This document shows, piece by piece, positions 11,467 through 22,530 of a DNA stretch of 64,000 nt. Below the pieces are notes generated by a model. That model searched no databases. It was given only the letters and a program-made list of their open reading frames with translations, and was not told where the DNA came from. Origin of the DNA: Patiria pectinifera (Eukaryota; Echinodermata; Asteroidea; Valvatida; Asterinidae); assembly GCA_029964075.1 (NCBI GenBank), contig CM057135.1, positions 20,548,863 to 20,612,862 of the forward strand, given 5' to 3'. The number at the start of each line of letters is the position of its first letter. Position 1 is the first letter of the stretch. Position numbers and translations under genes: made by a program.

Positions 11467-14400
11467 ATGGCAAGCAAAAGTGACAACATTTTCACCGGCA
11501 ATCCAGATTTGGAAACTCAGTCACAACAGATCATGGAACTGATATCACAACGCGGACAAATCCAGTCAAATATCACAAGGATCATCAATAGAGCGAAATC
11601 CCTGATGTCAAACCCCGAGAACATTGAAGAAGTCGCTCATCTGTCCAAGTCCATGGAGGAAAGTCTCGCCCAGTTCATGGCCATCCAGACTTCATATCAC
11701 GCAGCACTGACGGATGAAACTGACAAACAGATATCGAATGACTACCAGGGAGCAGTCATTGCAGAAACGTCAGCGATGCGTGACAAGATACAGAACTGGC
11801 TCTTCAACGCTCGTAAGGAAAGAGAAGAGGACCAGATGCAGGAAACTATTCAGTACCAGGATTCTGTCAGCCAGATTGGGAGACAACGCTCGAGACCAGG
11901 AAGTGTTGTCACGAACGTTTCCAGTGCATCCAGTGCGAAACTTCATGCAGCGGCTGAGAGAGCAGCTTTGGAAGCTGATTTTGCAGCTGAAAAACAACGA
12001 CAGGCTCTCGAGATAGAGGAACTGAAACTTCACCAACGGCGCAGACAGATGGAGTTGGGAACCCAAATCGCAAAGGCTGCCGCCATGGAGAAAACTTACG
12101 CTGATTTCGAGAACCTTGAAGCGAACTCGGTGCAGGTGAAATATTCCACTCCGCACATTCAGCCAGTCAACATTCATTGTGGAACACCGGGTCCAGTCTC
12201 AAACACCGTTGGAAATGGAGACATTCATCCAGCTTGTAAGTCAGCTGACGTATCATCTCCCATTGCCGACAACACATATATTGGAGACGTCTTGACACAG
12301 ATGTTGAACAACAGTCAACTCCAGCAGCAGTCGCTGGTGGAAACACTGCAGTTGCCAAAAACAGAACTCATGACATTCAATGGCGATGCTGTTGAATACT
12401 GGGCATTCATTCGAGCATTTGAGAATGCCGTCGACAAGGACTCAGTCAGTGATGCGGCCAAGCTAGCTCGCCTGCAGCAGTACTGCACTGGACCAGCCAA
12501 AAAACTCATTCAGTGTTGTGCGGTAAAGCCACCAGGTGAGGGCTATGTGCTGTCTCGGAAACTACTCAAGAACCGTTTCGGGAATGAGTACGACATCTCA
12601 GAGGCGTGGGTGAATAAAATAATCACTCGTCCTGACATCCACGACAACAAGGCGCTGCTCGACTTTTCCGATGATTTGCGGAATTGTCGTGAGACTCTCG
12701 ACACCATGGGCAAACTCAACGAACTGAATAATAGCAGAAGCTTGGCTCAGATTGTTGGGAAACTGCCGTGGGACCTCCGGAAGACCTGGCTCAAAAGGGT
12801 TCACCACATCAAGACTGTCGAGAGCAGACTCCCTACCATCGACGACATCGTGAAGTTTGTGTCAACTTCAGCAGAACAAGCCAATGATCCTGTGTTTGGT
12901 AAGCTCGTGACCAAGGATCATGCCAGCAAGTTCCGCAAGGATGTCAAGCCAAATCCCACGCCAAGTTCCAGACAGCGATCCAACTTCGCTGCTCAAGTAC
13001 AGCCGACACCCTCCTGCAAGCCAACCAGTGTGACACTTCAAAGCTCAGTCGTGCCAGAAGCGACAAGATCAAGTTTTAGAGCCAACAAACCACTGTGTCC
13101 ATGTGCATATTGTGGACAGGGACACGGACTGTTCAACTGCGACACCTGGAAAGCACTGCGAGTCAAGGACAGGCTGAATTTCGTGCAGAGTAAGCGACTC
13201 TGCGTGAATTGCCTTCAGCCAGGACACCCTGCCAGAGACTGTAGCAGAAACACCGTGTGCACCGTTCCTGGATGCGGGCTGAAACACACCAAGTTTCTAC
13301 ATCTCATCCGCACTGGGAACACTCCGACATCCACTGGTGCCAACCCTGCCTACCAGACAAACCAGTCAGGGAGTGACACCAAACCGGTCATTGAAGTTCA
13401 CCGTCCAACTGCAAGTGCTCCAACCAATGTGACCTGTAGCACCACTGGGGCCGGGGTAGGAAAGGTGGCATTACCCGTCGTACCTGTGAAAGTGAGAGGT
13501 CATCGAAGCTCTGCCGATTTCATCACCACTTACGCCTTGCTTGACAGTGGCTCCACGCAGACCTTTTGTTCTGAGAAATTGATCAAAGGGCTTGGAGTCT
13601 ATGGAAAGCCTGACATCATGAGACTTACTACTCTCGACAACCATGACACCATCGCCGATACCCATACTGTAGAGCTTGAAGTCACAGATGTGAGTGATGA
13701 GAATCTCGTCGTCATGTCGCATGTCATGACAAGGCCAAGGCTCCACATCGACGTGAAGAACCTTGTCACCCAAGATGAACTGAACCAGTGGCCACACCTG
13801 TCTGGCATCACTTTGCCGGACATTGACATCGGGGAGGTCAACCTTCTCATAGGCCAAGACGACCCTAGTGCTCTCATTCCGAAGGAAGTTCGTGAGGGCG
13901 GTGAAGGAGCACCCTACGCTACCAGGACCATTCTGGGCTGGACTCTGAATGGACCATTTGCATCAGGGCCCTTAAGCCGCTCAACGTCTCTCTTCATCGA
14001 CGCCAATGACAAACTGCAGCGACAAGTGGAAAAGTTTTGGAAATTAGATGACACAGGCAGTGGGACGAGTTTGTCCATTAGCGACAAGAAGGTAGTCACT
14101 ACTTGGGAGGAGTCACTATCCCGAGATGGAGGGCACTACAGTATGGACATTCCCTTTAAACAGAGACCGCCATACCTACCTGACAACAAGGCCATTGCAG
14201 AACACCGGCTGCGTCTGCTCGGTAGACGACTCTTGCGAGACGATGAAATGAAGGAGAAGTACTCTGCAGGTGTTGCTGATTTGCTTGCCAAGGGCTATGC
14301 AGAGGAAGTGCCTCAGGAACAACTAGGCCGAGCAGATGGATCCGTGTGGTACCTACCTCATCATCCAGTGGTTCATCCCCGGAAGCCAGGAAATATCCGC

Positions 14401-17076
14401 ATCGTCTTTGACTGTGCTGCCAAATACCGTGGTGTGTCACTCAACGACAAAGTGCACCAGGGACCTGACTTGACAAACAAACTCGTCGGGGTTCTGCTTC
14501 GATTCCGAGAGGAGAGGGTTGCACTGATGGCAGACATCGAGGGGATGTTTCACCAAGTCCATGTCAACAAGCCCGATCGGGACGTTCTTCGTTTCCTGTG
14601 GTGGAAAGATGACAACACTGCCGAATGCACAAAGACGTACCGGATGACATCCCATCTGTTTGGTGGAGTATGGTCCCCCAGTTGTGCCAACTTCGCCTTG
14701 AAGAGCACAGCTCAAGACAACATGCACAACTTCGATGCCAAGACCATAGAAACCATTGACAAGAATTTCTACGTCGATGACTGCCTAAAATCGGTCGCCA
14801 CTGAACAAGAAGCCATCAAGCTTATCAGTCAGCTTCGTGAGGTGTTGGCACTTGCTGGCTTTCGTCTTACGAAGTGGGTCTGCAACTCCCGTGAAGTGCT
14901 ACGGTCAGTTCCCGAAACCGAACGTGCAAAGGGAGTTCCTTCATTGGATTTTGATGACGAGATGCTGCCTGCTGAACAAGCCCTGGGAGTTCTGTGGGAC
15001 ATTGAGTCTGACGCATTCACCTTTGACATACATGTGAAAGAGAAACCACTGACACGACGCGGCCTGTTGAGCACCATAAGTTCCGTGTACGACCCGCTTG
15101 GGTTTGCCAGTCCATTCGTGCTCACTGCGAAGATACTCTTCCAGCAGCTGTGCGGGATGAAGATTCCATGGGACGAACCAATCCCGCATGACATCGCAGA
15201 GCAGTGGGCCCGATGGATGAACGACTTGCCAGACCTTCGGAACCTGTCAATCCCTCGTTGCGTCAAGCCATTCAATTTTGATGCGATTGCTTCAGCACAG
15301 CTACACCATTTTTCAGATGCTTCTGAAAGGGGATATGGTGCCACCACTTACCTGCGACTTCAGGACGTCAGTGGACTGATACACTGTGTGCTGCTCATGG
15401 CCAAAGCGAAGCTGGCACCCTTGAAGACAACAACTATTCCACGCTTGGAGCTCTCGGCCGCAGTTGTCTCAGTCAAGCTGGACGAGATGATGCATCAGCA
15501 TCTGACACTACCTCTTCAGGACACGGTATACTGGAGTGACAGTATGATTGTCCTTCAGTATCTGAGGAACGAGGACAAGAGGTACCAAACCTTTGTTGCC
15601 AATCGCATCACAAGAATTCTGGAGCATTCAACCCCACAACAGTGGCGACACGTTGACAGTAGCTCCAATCCAGGAGATGATGTTTCACGTGGCCTAACTG
15701 CACGTGAGCTGGTTGTAAGTGACCGTTGGCTTTCTGGACCACAGTTTCTTTGCCACCAGGAAGATTCTTGGCCCCCTCAGCCTGACTTTGACAAGATGAC
15801 ACCATCCAAGGACTTGGAGCTCAAGGCGGTTGTCCAGGTATACAAGGCTGAAACTACCAAAGATACTCCTGATGTTTTGAACACCCTACTTGGAGGAGTC
15901 TCTTCTTGGTACCGCTTGAAGAGAGCAGTGGCCTGGATCCTGCGGGTGAAGTCTGTCCTCGCCAAGGTTAGGAAGACCGATGTCGAGTTTAAGCCATCCC
16001 AGCCACTGACGGTCGCTGAAATCAAAGCGTCAGAGAAGGAAATCATCAAGCATGTCCAGGATACCAACTTTGATGACACACTAGTGAAGTCTGGTGGTTA
16101 CTGTAAGCTGTCACCGACCAAGTCCAGTGATGGGCTCATTCAGGTTGGTGGACGTCTTACCAATGCCACTCTAGCAGACGATGCGAAGCACCCTTGGATA
16201 CTACCAACGAGACATCCCGTGACGACACTAATAATCAGACACTACCATGCCACAACAGGTCATTCCGGAAGTGAACGCACTCTCGCTGAGATTCGCCAGA
16301 AGTTTTGGATTATCAGAGGGCGTGCTGCCGTCAAGAGCATCATTCACACATGCATCCCATGTCGTAAGAGGAAGGCACCTACCATGACACAGCGAATGGC
16401 AGACCTGCCGAAGGACCGCGTAACTCCAGGACTTGCACCCTTCAGCATGGTTGGCGTCGATTTCTTCGGTCCATTTATGGTCAAGCGAGCCAGGAGTGAA
16501 CTGAAGAGGTATGGATGTATCTTTACTTGCCTTGCTACAAGGGCAGTTCATCTGGAGGTTTGCCACAGTTTAGAGACTAGCTCATTCATCAACGCCCTGC
16601 AGCGTTTCATCAGTCGTGGGGGCAAGCCGATAGAGATCCGGTCAGACAATGGCACCAACCTGGTCGGAGGGATGCGAGAACTACGTCAAGCCATCCAAGA
16701 TTGGAACCAAGACAAGATTGACAACTTCCTGTGCCATAAGGAGATTCAATGGGTCTTCAACCCCCCTGCAGCTAGCCACTTCGGCGGGGTGTGGGAGAGG
16801 CAAATTAGGACTGTACGTGCAGTTCTCAACAGCTTGCTTAATCAGCAAACACTCGACGATGAAGGGCTCCTGACGCTCATGTGCATCGTTGAAGGTATTG
16901 TCAACAGTCGACCTATCACCAAGCTCTCTGAAGATCCACAAGATCCGATGCCACTCACGCCAAATCACCTCTTGCTTCTTCGATCTGGCCCTGAACTTCC
17001 TCCGGGGAACTTTGTGAAGCAAGACATCTACAAGCAGCGATGGCGCCAGGTCCAGTATATGGCAGACATATTCTGA
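11467..17076 (+). CDS. BEL/Pao Gag-Pol polyprotein, ended early by TGA
   Basis: One frame of 1869 residues starts at an ATG 88 bp after the LTR. Order: coiled-coil Gag with a DUF1759-like region (about 290-450); Cys/His knuckles (about 545-600, including CVNCLQPGHPARDC); aspartic protease with DSGST (about 692); reverse transcriptase with YVDD (about 1102); Pao-type RNase H (HFSDAS, about 1280); integrase zinc-binding region (about 1590-1620) and core with acidic residues near 1664 (VDFFGP), 1726 (SDNGT) and 1777 (VWERQ). Gag packages the RNA; Pol copies and inserts it. The frame stops at TGA 17074-17076, yet the same frame stays open to TAA at 17338-17340 and covers the usual C-terminal integrase tail. 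The copy therefore appears disabled, or the stop is an error or suppressed. Confidence 0.9.
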   Translation: MASKSDNIFTGNPDLETQSQQIMELISQRGQIQSNITRIINRAKSLMSNPENIEEVAHLSKSMEESLAQFMAIQTSYHAALTDETDKQISNDYQGAVIAETSAMRDKIQNWLFNARKEREEDQMQETIQYQDSVSQIGRQRSRPGSVVTNVSSASSAKLHAAAERAALEADFAAEKQRQALEIEELKLHQRRRQMELGTQIAKAAAMEKTYADFENLEANSVQVKYSTPHIQPVNIHCGTPGPVSNTVGNGDIHPACKSADVSSPIADNTYIGDVLTQMLNNSQLQQQSLVETLQLPKTELMTFNGDAVEYWAFIRAFENAVDKDSVSDAAKLARLQQYCTGPAKKLIQCCAVKPPGEGYVLSRKLLKNRFGNEYDISEAWVNKIITRPDIHDNKALLDFSDDLRNCRETLDTMGKLNELNNSRSLAQIVGKLPWDLRKTWLKRVHHIKTVESRLPTIDDIVKFVSTSAEQANDPVFGKLVTKDHASKFRKDVKPNPTPSSRQRSNFAAQVQPTPSCKPTSVTLQSSVVPEATRSSFRANKPLCPCAYCGQGHGLFNCDTWKALRVKDRLNFVQSKRLCVNCLQPGHPARDCSRNTVCTVPGCGLKHTKFLHLIRTGNTPTSTGANPAYQTNQSGSDTKPVIEVHRPTASAPTNVTCSTTGAGVGKVALPVVPVKVRGHRSSADFITTYALLDSGSTQTFCSEKLIKGLGVYGKPDIMRLTTLDNHDTIADTHTVELEVTDVSDENLVVMSHVMTRPRLHIDVKNLVTQDELNQWPHLSGITLPDIDIGEVNLLIGQDDPSALIPKEVREGGEGAPYATRTILGWTLNGPFASGPLSRSTSLFIDANDKLQRQVEKFWKLDDTGSGTSLSISDKKVVTTWEESLSRDGGHYSMDIPFKQRPPYLPDNKAIAEHRLRLLGRRLLRDDEMKEKYSAGVADLLAKGYAEEVPQEQLGRADGSVWYLPHHPVVHPRKPGNIRIVFDCAAKYRGVSLNDKVHQGPDLTNKLVGVLLRFREERVALMADIEGMFHQVHVNKPDRDVLRFLWWKDDNTAECTKTYRMTSHLFGGVWSPSCANFALKSTAQDNMHNFDAKTIETIDKNFYVDDCLKSVATEQEAIKLISQLREVLALAGFRLTKWVCNSREVLRSVPETERAKGVPSLDFDDEMLPAEQALGVLWDIESDAFTFDIHVKEKPLTRRGLLSTISSVYDPLGFASPFVLTAKILFQQLCGMKIPWDEPIPHDIAEQWARWMNDLPDLRNLSIPRCVKPFNFDAIASAQLHHFSDASERGYGATTYLRLQDVSGLIHCVLLMAKAKLAPLKTTTIPRLELSAAVVSVKLDEMMHQHLTLPLQDTVYWSDSMIVLQYLRNEDKRYQTFVANRITRILEHSTPQQWRHVDSSSNPGDDVSRGLTARELVVSDRWLSGPQFLCHQEDSWPPQPDFDKMTPSKDLELKAVVQVYKAETTKDTPDVLNTLLGGVSSWYRLKRAVAWILRVKSVLAKVRKTDVEFKPSQPLTVAEIKASEKEIIKHVQDTNFDDTLVKSGGYCKLSPTKSSDGLIQVGGRLTNATLADDAKHPWILPTRHPVTTLIIRHYHATTGHSGSERTLAEIRQKFWIIRGRAAVKSIIHTCIPCRKRKAPTMTQRMADLPKDRVTPGLAPFSMVGVDFFGPFMVKRARSELKRYGCIFTCLATRAVHLEVCHSLETSSFINALQRFISRGGKPIEIRSDNGTNLVGGMRELRQAIQDWNQDKIDNFLCHKEIQWVFNPPAASHFGGVWERQIRTVRAVLNSLLNQQTLDDEGLLTLMCIVEGIVNSRPITKLSEDPQDPMPLTPNHLLLLRSGPELPPGNFVKQDIYKQRWRQVQYMADIF

Positions 17077-17340
17077 CAGCGTTGGCTCAAGGAGTATCTG
17101 CCATCCCTGCAACACCGACAAAAGTGGCTCAATCCGCAACGCAATGTTCGCGTCGGAGACCTCGTGCTTGTGAAGTATGAGAATGCACCTCGATGCCAGT
17201 GGCCTCTAGGACTGGTGACAGACACCTACCCAGGCAAGGACAAGAACGTCAGATCTGTTCAGGTCAAGACACAGTCAGGAGTATACGACAGACCAGTGGA
17301 CAAGTTGTGTATCCTGGAAGGAGAGGAGATGGGACTCTAA
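17077..17340 (+). pseudogene. C-terminal integrase tail beyond the premature stop
   Basis: This 88-codon continuation stays in the Gag-Pol frame after the TGA and ends at TAA. It resembles the DUF5641-type tail of BEL integrases (RVGDLVLVKYENAPRCQWPLG). It is translated only if the TGA is read through. Confidence 0.8.
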
Positions 17341-17478
17341 AGACTGCAACAATGAGATAGAGTTCTGCAAAGGACACTCTTGAACATTGCCAAATAGCAA
17401 CTTTAATTTGGATATTTTCAGATATTCTGTTGCTTTGTATATTTTTGTAATTCCCAGTTAGGTCATTAGGGGCCGGGA

Positions 17479-18373
17479 TGTAGCGGCCAGAATATCCTTT
17501 CGCATTTGTTTGCGACTTGCGTGTTGTGCATTAATCTTTTCTAGTCTCCAGAGGGCGCTGTTTGGCGCGCATCACTTTTTTATCTCGCCACATTTCGACA
17601 AGTTAACGATAGATATTCAGAGACAAATTGCCGTTATTTTGCCATTAATTTAGTAAGACTTCGTCAGCTCAGCAAAGTGAGTATCTGTCTTTATTTGAAG
17701 ATAAGATATAGCCATTTATTGATTAAGTTTATTTCGATAGAGGTCATATAATTAAGAGGTTTTTTTGGCCACAAATATTTCCATGTGGATAGGACGCTTT
17801 GCCCCTTTGGGTGGATGAGGGCGCTGTTCATGTAGTTCATGTCGCTTGTTTATGGCATTGTTCGGACTAGTTTTTTGGAGTTAAAGTTATTTAAGTGTCC
17901 ATAGCAAGAGATATATGGATAGTTGTGTACATGTACATGTAGTAGGACAGGGTGGACACAGACATAGGATTTGGATACATTATTTAGTAATTTTATTTCT
18001 CTTTGTATTTATTTAGTCGAACCACCACTAGTATCAGCACCGCCACTATCAGTATCGCCAACCACCACTATCACCAAACGCCACTGTCAACGTAGAATCA
18101 CCACCGTTAACCAGATTACACCAAGTTATTTACGGCAATTTATTTCAAGTCACCGAACTTTGTCTTCTATTTTGTCACTCGCCACCAAGTCACAGTATTA
18201 TTGATTTAGCCACCAAACTGCCATATAAACTGTCAGTGTCACCCCAATTATTGAAGTTTGCCACTCCTGACATTAAAGTCATCGTTCCAGTTGAATTTAC
18301 ATTTTGTCATCGGTGCGTCTCATTGCTGAGAAACATTTTTTTGTTTTTGACGATCTGTAGCGCGGAGGCTACA
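17479..18373 (+). repeat. 3' LTR of the BEL/Pao element
   Basis: This 895-bp copy matches the 5' LTR except for the 16-bp indel and about three substitutions. It is followed directly by the GATCA target duplication. Confidence 0.9.
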
Positions 18374-18378
18374 GATCA

Positions 18379-19809
18379 GCTGAGCATTTTGGCTGTCAAT
18401 TTGACCACATTGTATGACCTGTGACTGCAAGGTCATCATGATTGTATTTCCAATCGCAGCAGAAAGGCATCGAGCCACTCACAGCTTTTAAGACATGTAC
18501 AGTGGACACGGAATAAAATAAATTTACGATTTCAGGTTCATACAACATAATATGCTTACTGATATTTCATTGGGCTTGTAATGGTCGCATGTCCATTAAA
18601 ATGCCTCGTGTATCAAAATACATTTCACAATGTGAAAGATGACAGCCTACTATGTTCATTGTGAATGTGGTGTTTTACTACATGTACATCAATCAAAGCA
18701 GTCAATATTTGTATACTACATGTACATGCTGCGGTCCACACAATGATAGTCAAGTAACTGTTCACACATCCATCTGTTATTGGCTACTTGTACAAATATT
18801 GATGATCATGTAACTTGTCACAACAAAACAGTGGCACATTTTGTCTGAGGTAAATTAGAATGGTTTTTTTCTGATGCCAAATTTCAATGTCAATGTAAGA
18901 TTGACCAGAATCATTTAATGTTTAATGTTTAACTTGTACAGTATATGCAGCAAATAGACATATAGCATAACGGCATAACGATTTTGTTTACATGTATACT
19001 TTCCTATGAGAGCTTATGGGAGTAAAGTGGGGACAAGATCAATGAAAATCCATAGGAAAGCGCACATGTAAACAAAAGCGTGACGTCATTATGTTATAGG
19101 TCTATTGGCACGGGTAACAAATGATCAGCAAGTTTTGAATATTCAAATATTCGGTTTAACACAATTTGGAATAATCGAATGCTTAACTATTCGAAAATGA
19201 AAAGCCACATAAGTCACACCAGTTTTTTTTCAAGTGAATTTCAAAAACATGATTTATAGTACGTGAATGTGGAATCGCGATCAGGAAGTTATATGATTGC
19301 ATACGTGCAAATGTTTAGCCCTGGCACAGCAGACAGTTCTTAAGTTTTATTTGTATTGAACAGTGTGCAATTTTTCAGAGTTGAACTTAATCGTTTCCCA
19401 TACTTCAAACACCACAAGACATTGCCCTGGCTATTAAAGTCATGCATTTCTGCCTTTTTCCTTTCAGGACGCTTTTTCATTCTTTCTTTAAATCTTTTGT
19501 ATTTTGGTCTTTTCAGGATTTCCACTCTTTCTCCCATACAGTGTTGGGACCACCTTTACCTGTCCCGTGCATCGGTTGTCATAATCCAGTTCCGTATGGT
19601 GCCTTGGCCATTTCATCTCTCCCTGTATCCATAGTTGATCAACCTGTCAACTACATGTACATGCTGCAGTTACGGAGTGTTGCCGTTTGTCAAAAGTTCA
19701 CCGACTTGAATAATGGCAACATTAGCCTCTGAGATGTTTGTCTCAAGGAAAGAGAGTATAGACACAAATATTATCTTCTCGAGATGGCTTATTTATTAAA
19801 TGTCACATA
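18379..19809. other. No firm gene; small inverted repeat
   Basis: About 18957-19110 forms a short imperfect inverted repeat (ATAGCATAACGGCATAACG against ATTATGTTATAGG, and TTTGTTTACATGT against ACATGTAAACAAA). An open stretch near 19515-19730 follows TTTTCAG and reads LGPPLPVPCIGCHNPVPYGA, but I do not recognise it as a family. Confidence 0.3.
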
Positions 19810-19817
19810 CTGTATAC

Positions 19818-20530
19818 CAGGCGCGTTTCTAGAACAAATATTTTGGGGGGCTAGCACGGTAAATCCAGAATTTTTGTCAGGGAGGCGTGCTGAAGTGTTG
19901 ACCGGTTATTTTTTTCCAGACACTTAGGCCTCCGAAAATCAATAGGTGGTGGTGGTTGGGGGCTCATGCCATATTTTCAACGGGGAGCGCCAATAAAATC
20001 CTAAAATAATTCACACTATAGCAAGGGCGGATCCAGAACACAATTTTTTTGTGAGGGGCCAAAAAATTGTTTGGTTCCCCCCAAAAAGTGGGTCCAAAAA
20101 ATTACGGCGTGGGGTTCGGGGCCCGCTTAAGGGCCGCGAACAATTTTTGGATTCTAGATGGTCTGTGGTGCGATCTGAGGCAATTTCTGACCACTTTAAC
20201 CAATTGTTTTTGAGGAAAAGACGGTGGTGTACTCATTGCCTGCCTTTATTGCGATGTCACATAAAAAAAAAAATGGTTTGGGTTGGGTTTTTTTGGGGGG
20301 GGGGGGGGCGATGGCCCCCTTTGGCCCCCCTCCTGGATCCGCCCTTGTACTATATTAACTAATGCACCCTTGTCACGGCTATTTATTCTTTAGGGGGAGA
20401 CCGTTCACATGTACATCACAATCCTTCTTTTTGCTATTGCAATTTTTTTATGGAATTTATTTGGGGGGGGGGGGGCTAGACAAAAAATTTGGAGGGCTAC
20501 AGCCCCCAGTCCCCCGTAGAACCGCGCCTG
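19818..20530. mobile_element. Outer hAT-like MITE
   Basis: The ends CAGGCGCGTTTCTAG and, inverted, CAGGCGCGGTTCTACGGG are typical hAT-like termini. The flanks are CTGTATAC on the left and CTGGTATAC on the right, a near-perfect 8-bp target duplication with one extra G. It is non-coding, G-rich, and contains a second MITE. Confidence 0.6.
20022..20347. mobile_element. Inner hAT-like MITE
   Basis: The termini CAAGGGCGGATCCAG and CTGGATCCGCCCTTG are inverted copies. The flanks CACTATAG and TACTATAT share 6 of 8 bases. At 326 bp and non-coding, it is nested within the 19818-20530 element. Confidence 0.65.
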
Positions 20531-20901
20531 CTGGTATACTACAATCAAACAAATGGCCACTTGAAATTATTTCTACTGGTTTTTTTTATGATATATGTAA
20601 ATGACCTCCCTGTTAAACTGTCAATGAATGAAACTTTGTGTACACCAGGTTTGTTTATAAACAGCAGTACTCATACAGTCCATTACAATTTATGCAGTGC
20701 AATAATCCCTTATAAATATGATGACCATTGACCAACATTTCTAACTTCAAATATGACTTGGCTGTGGGCTCAATCATTTCTTTTTTATGTGAACCAAATC
20801 AATGTGTACAAAAATCGATGAACAGTTGATTTCAATTGTGTTAAATTAGTTTCAAAGACATACATGTATCAATAACTCTTTATGAGAAAAACATTTCATT
20901 T

Positions 20902-21135
20902 TGTCTGTGCATCAGAAACATGTGTAGCCAAATATTAAGCAACCAATCTTTGAACTTATTAAAGGTCTAATAAAGATTATTAAAGTAATTTACCACTGAA
21001 GAAATTCTGCCTGTGTGTGCATCAGAAACATGTTAGCCAGATGAAGCTGATATTAAGCTACCAATCTTTGAACTTATTCTTTAAAGGTCTAATAAAGATT
21101 ATTTAAGTAAATTACCACTGAATAAATTGTGTCTG
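20902..21135. repeat. Tandem duplication, two copies of about 117 bp
   Basis: The block with GTGCATCAGAAACATG, CCAATCTTTGAACTTATT, AAAGGTCTAATAAAGATTATT and TTACCACTGAA occurs twice in a row with small indels. No coding content is evident. Confidence 0.6.
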
Positions 21136-21929
21136 TTGAATAATTTGTATTCCACATATATGTAGCATACAGATATAATTTTCCTCTCGGACATTATTAT
21201 TCCATACTAATGCCATTTCGAGCATCTACTAGTCTAACACAATCTGAAGTACTCATAACTCCTTATATTTTAAACCTTCAACTACTTATTAACAAAATTT
21301 ACTAATAATACACAAATAAGTTAAATAGGCAGGTAGACGACAGTACATCAATGCAAGCGTAGTAAATTTCCAAAGAAACAAATCATTTCAACGGTGATAA
21401 CCATGCACACGTGGTTGAGTGGGAATAGGCAAGTAGCCAAACGAGTACAGTATGCAATTATTGTACTTTACGTCAATAGAGGGCAGCAGGTACATTTAAT
21501 TTGTAACTTACAATGTACTTTGCTTAAGGTGCCGAACGCCAACCACTAAATGTATGTGCTACCCTCTGTTGGCGAAAGCTTATACTTTTTCTTCGCGTTT
21601 TTGCCCAAAATCGGGAATTACGTGATTTCGTCCATTTTAGACTAAAAACTTTCCTTTTTCAGGAAAATCTGGCTTTAGGTTGGTTCTTTAAAACATGGAA
21701 GGAAGTTTAAAGTTCATCGGATTTAAGATAATGCCGAACTTGGCAATTCAAAAACGTAATGAAACTTTGGAAATAATATAAAATAAAAATCAACAAAATA
21801 ATTAACGATGAATGTAATCATGACATAAGTTTTGATTTACATATAACATACACGTAACTGTATATTTGCCAAGTTTCAACCCAATTGGCCTGCTTAAACT
21901 ATAAATATAAAATATTAAAATTATTATTT

Positions 21930-22530
21930 TGAAGATGACGTCACATGACTAATGACGACGTCATTATGATGTCACTTGTTTAGGACCAACTTTACCTAAG
22001 GGCCTTGTACTGTGCCTATTATAAAGTTAATATGATCCCATTTATGTATAATTTTGAAAATATAAGAAAAAGTAAAAAAATTAAAAATTAATAACAAATC
22101 AGGTGATGACGTCATCATGACGTCACTTCGGGTTTCGCATACTAATAAAAATACCTACCCACCAACATTCAAGACAATCAGACTTACCCTTATATGTGAA
22201 ATGAAAAATCGCATTTTTGATGACGTCATCATGACGTCATGCACTTTTCACTTTTTTATCCAAGTTTGAATTACCTAACAAAACCATTGCAAAAAGATTT
22301 TTGAATGTACCATGTTCCGTTGAGATATAGCTTAAAGGTCCAAAACTTTAAAAATACTTATAAAATCACGTGACGTCACCTCAATTCTTACCTATACCAC
22401 ATCTCGGTCTACCTACATGCCAATTATGAACTTAATTGGACTTACCAGTCTTAGGATATAGGGGCCTAGAGTATGCACCTTTAAGATGACGTTACATGAT
22501 CCATGATGACGTCATCGTTGCGTCTATCTT
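21930..22530. repeat. Cluster of TGACGTCA (CRE-like) palindromes
   Basis: GATGACGTCA variants, often as the pair TGACGTCATCATGACGTCA, recur near 21936, 22104, 22220, 22370 and 22490-22515 at spacings of roughly 100-170 bp. A related copy lies near 60417. TGACGTCA is the CREB/ATF site, but the spacing looks more like an old dispersed repeat than a promoter. Confidence 0.45.

Larger units (their letters stand above)
10463..18378 (+). mobile_element. Full-length BEL/Pao LTR retrotransposon
   Basis: The element has two LTRs with TG...CA ends, a single Gag-Pol frame, a purine-rich tract (AGGGGCCGGGA, 17468-17478) just before the 3' LTR, and a 5-bp target duplication GATCA at 10463-10467 and 18374-18378. 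By eye the LTRs differ by about three substitutions and one 16-bp indel, so insertion was recent. I see no clear tRNA primer-binding site after the 5' LTR. Confidence 0.92.

Noticed and set aside
21930-22530. CREB-controlled promoter
   Set aside because: No gene start nearby, and the regular recurrence looks like a dispersed repeat.
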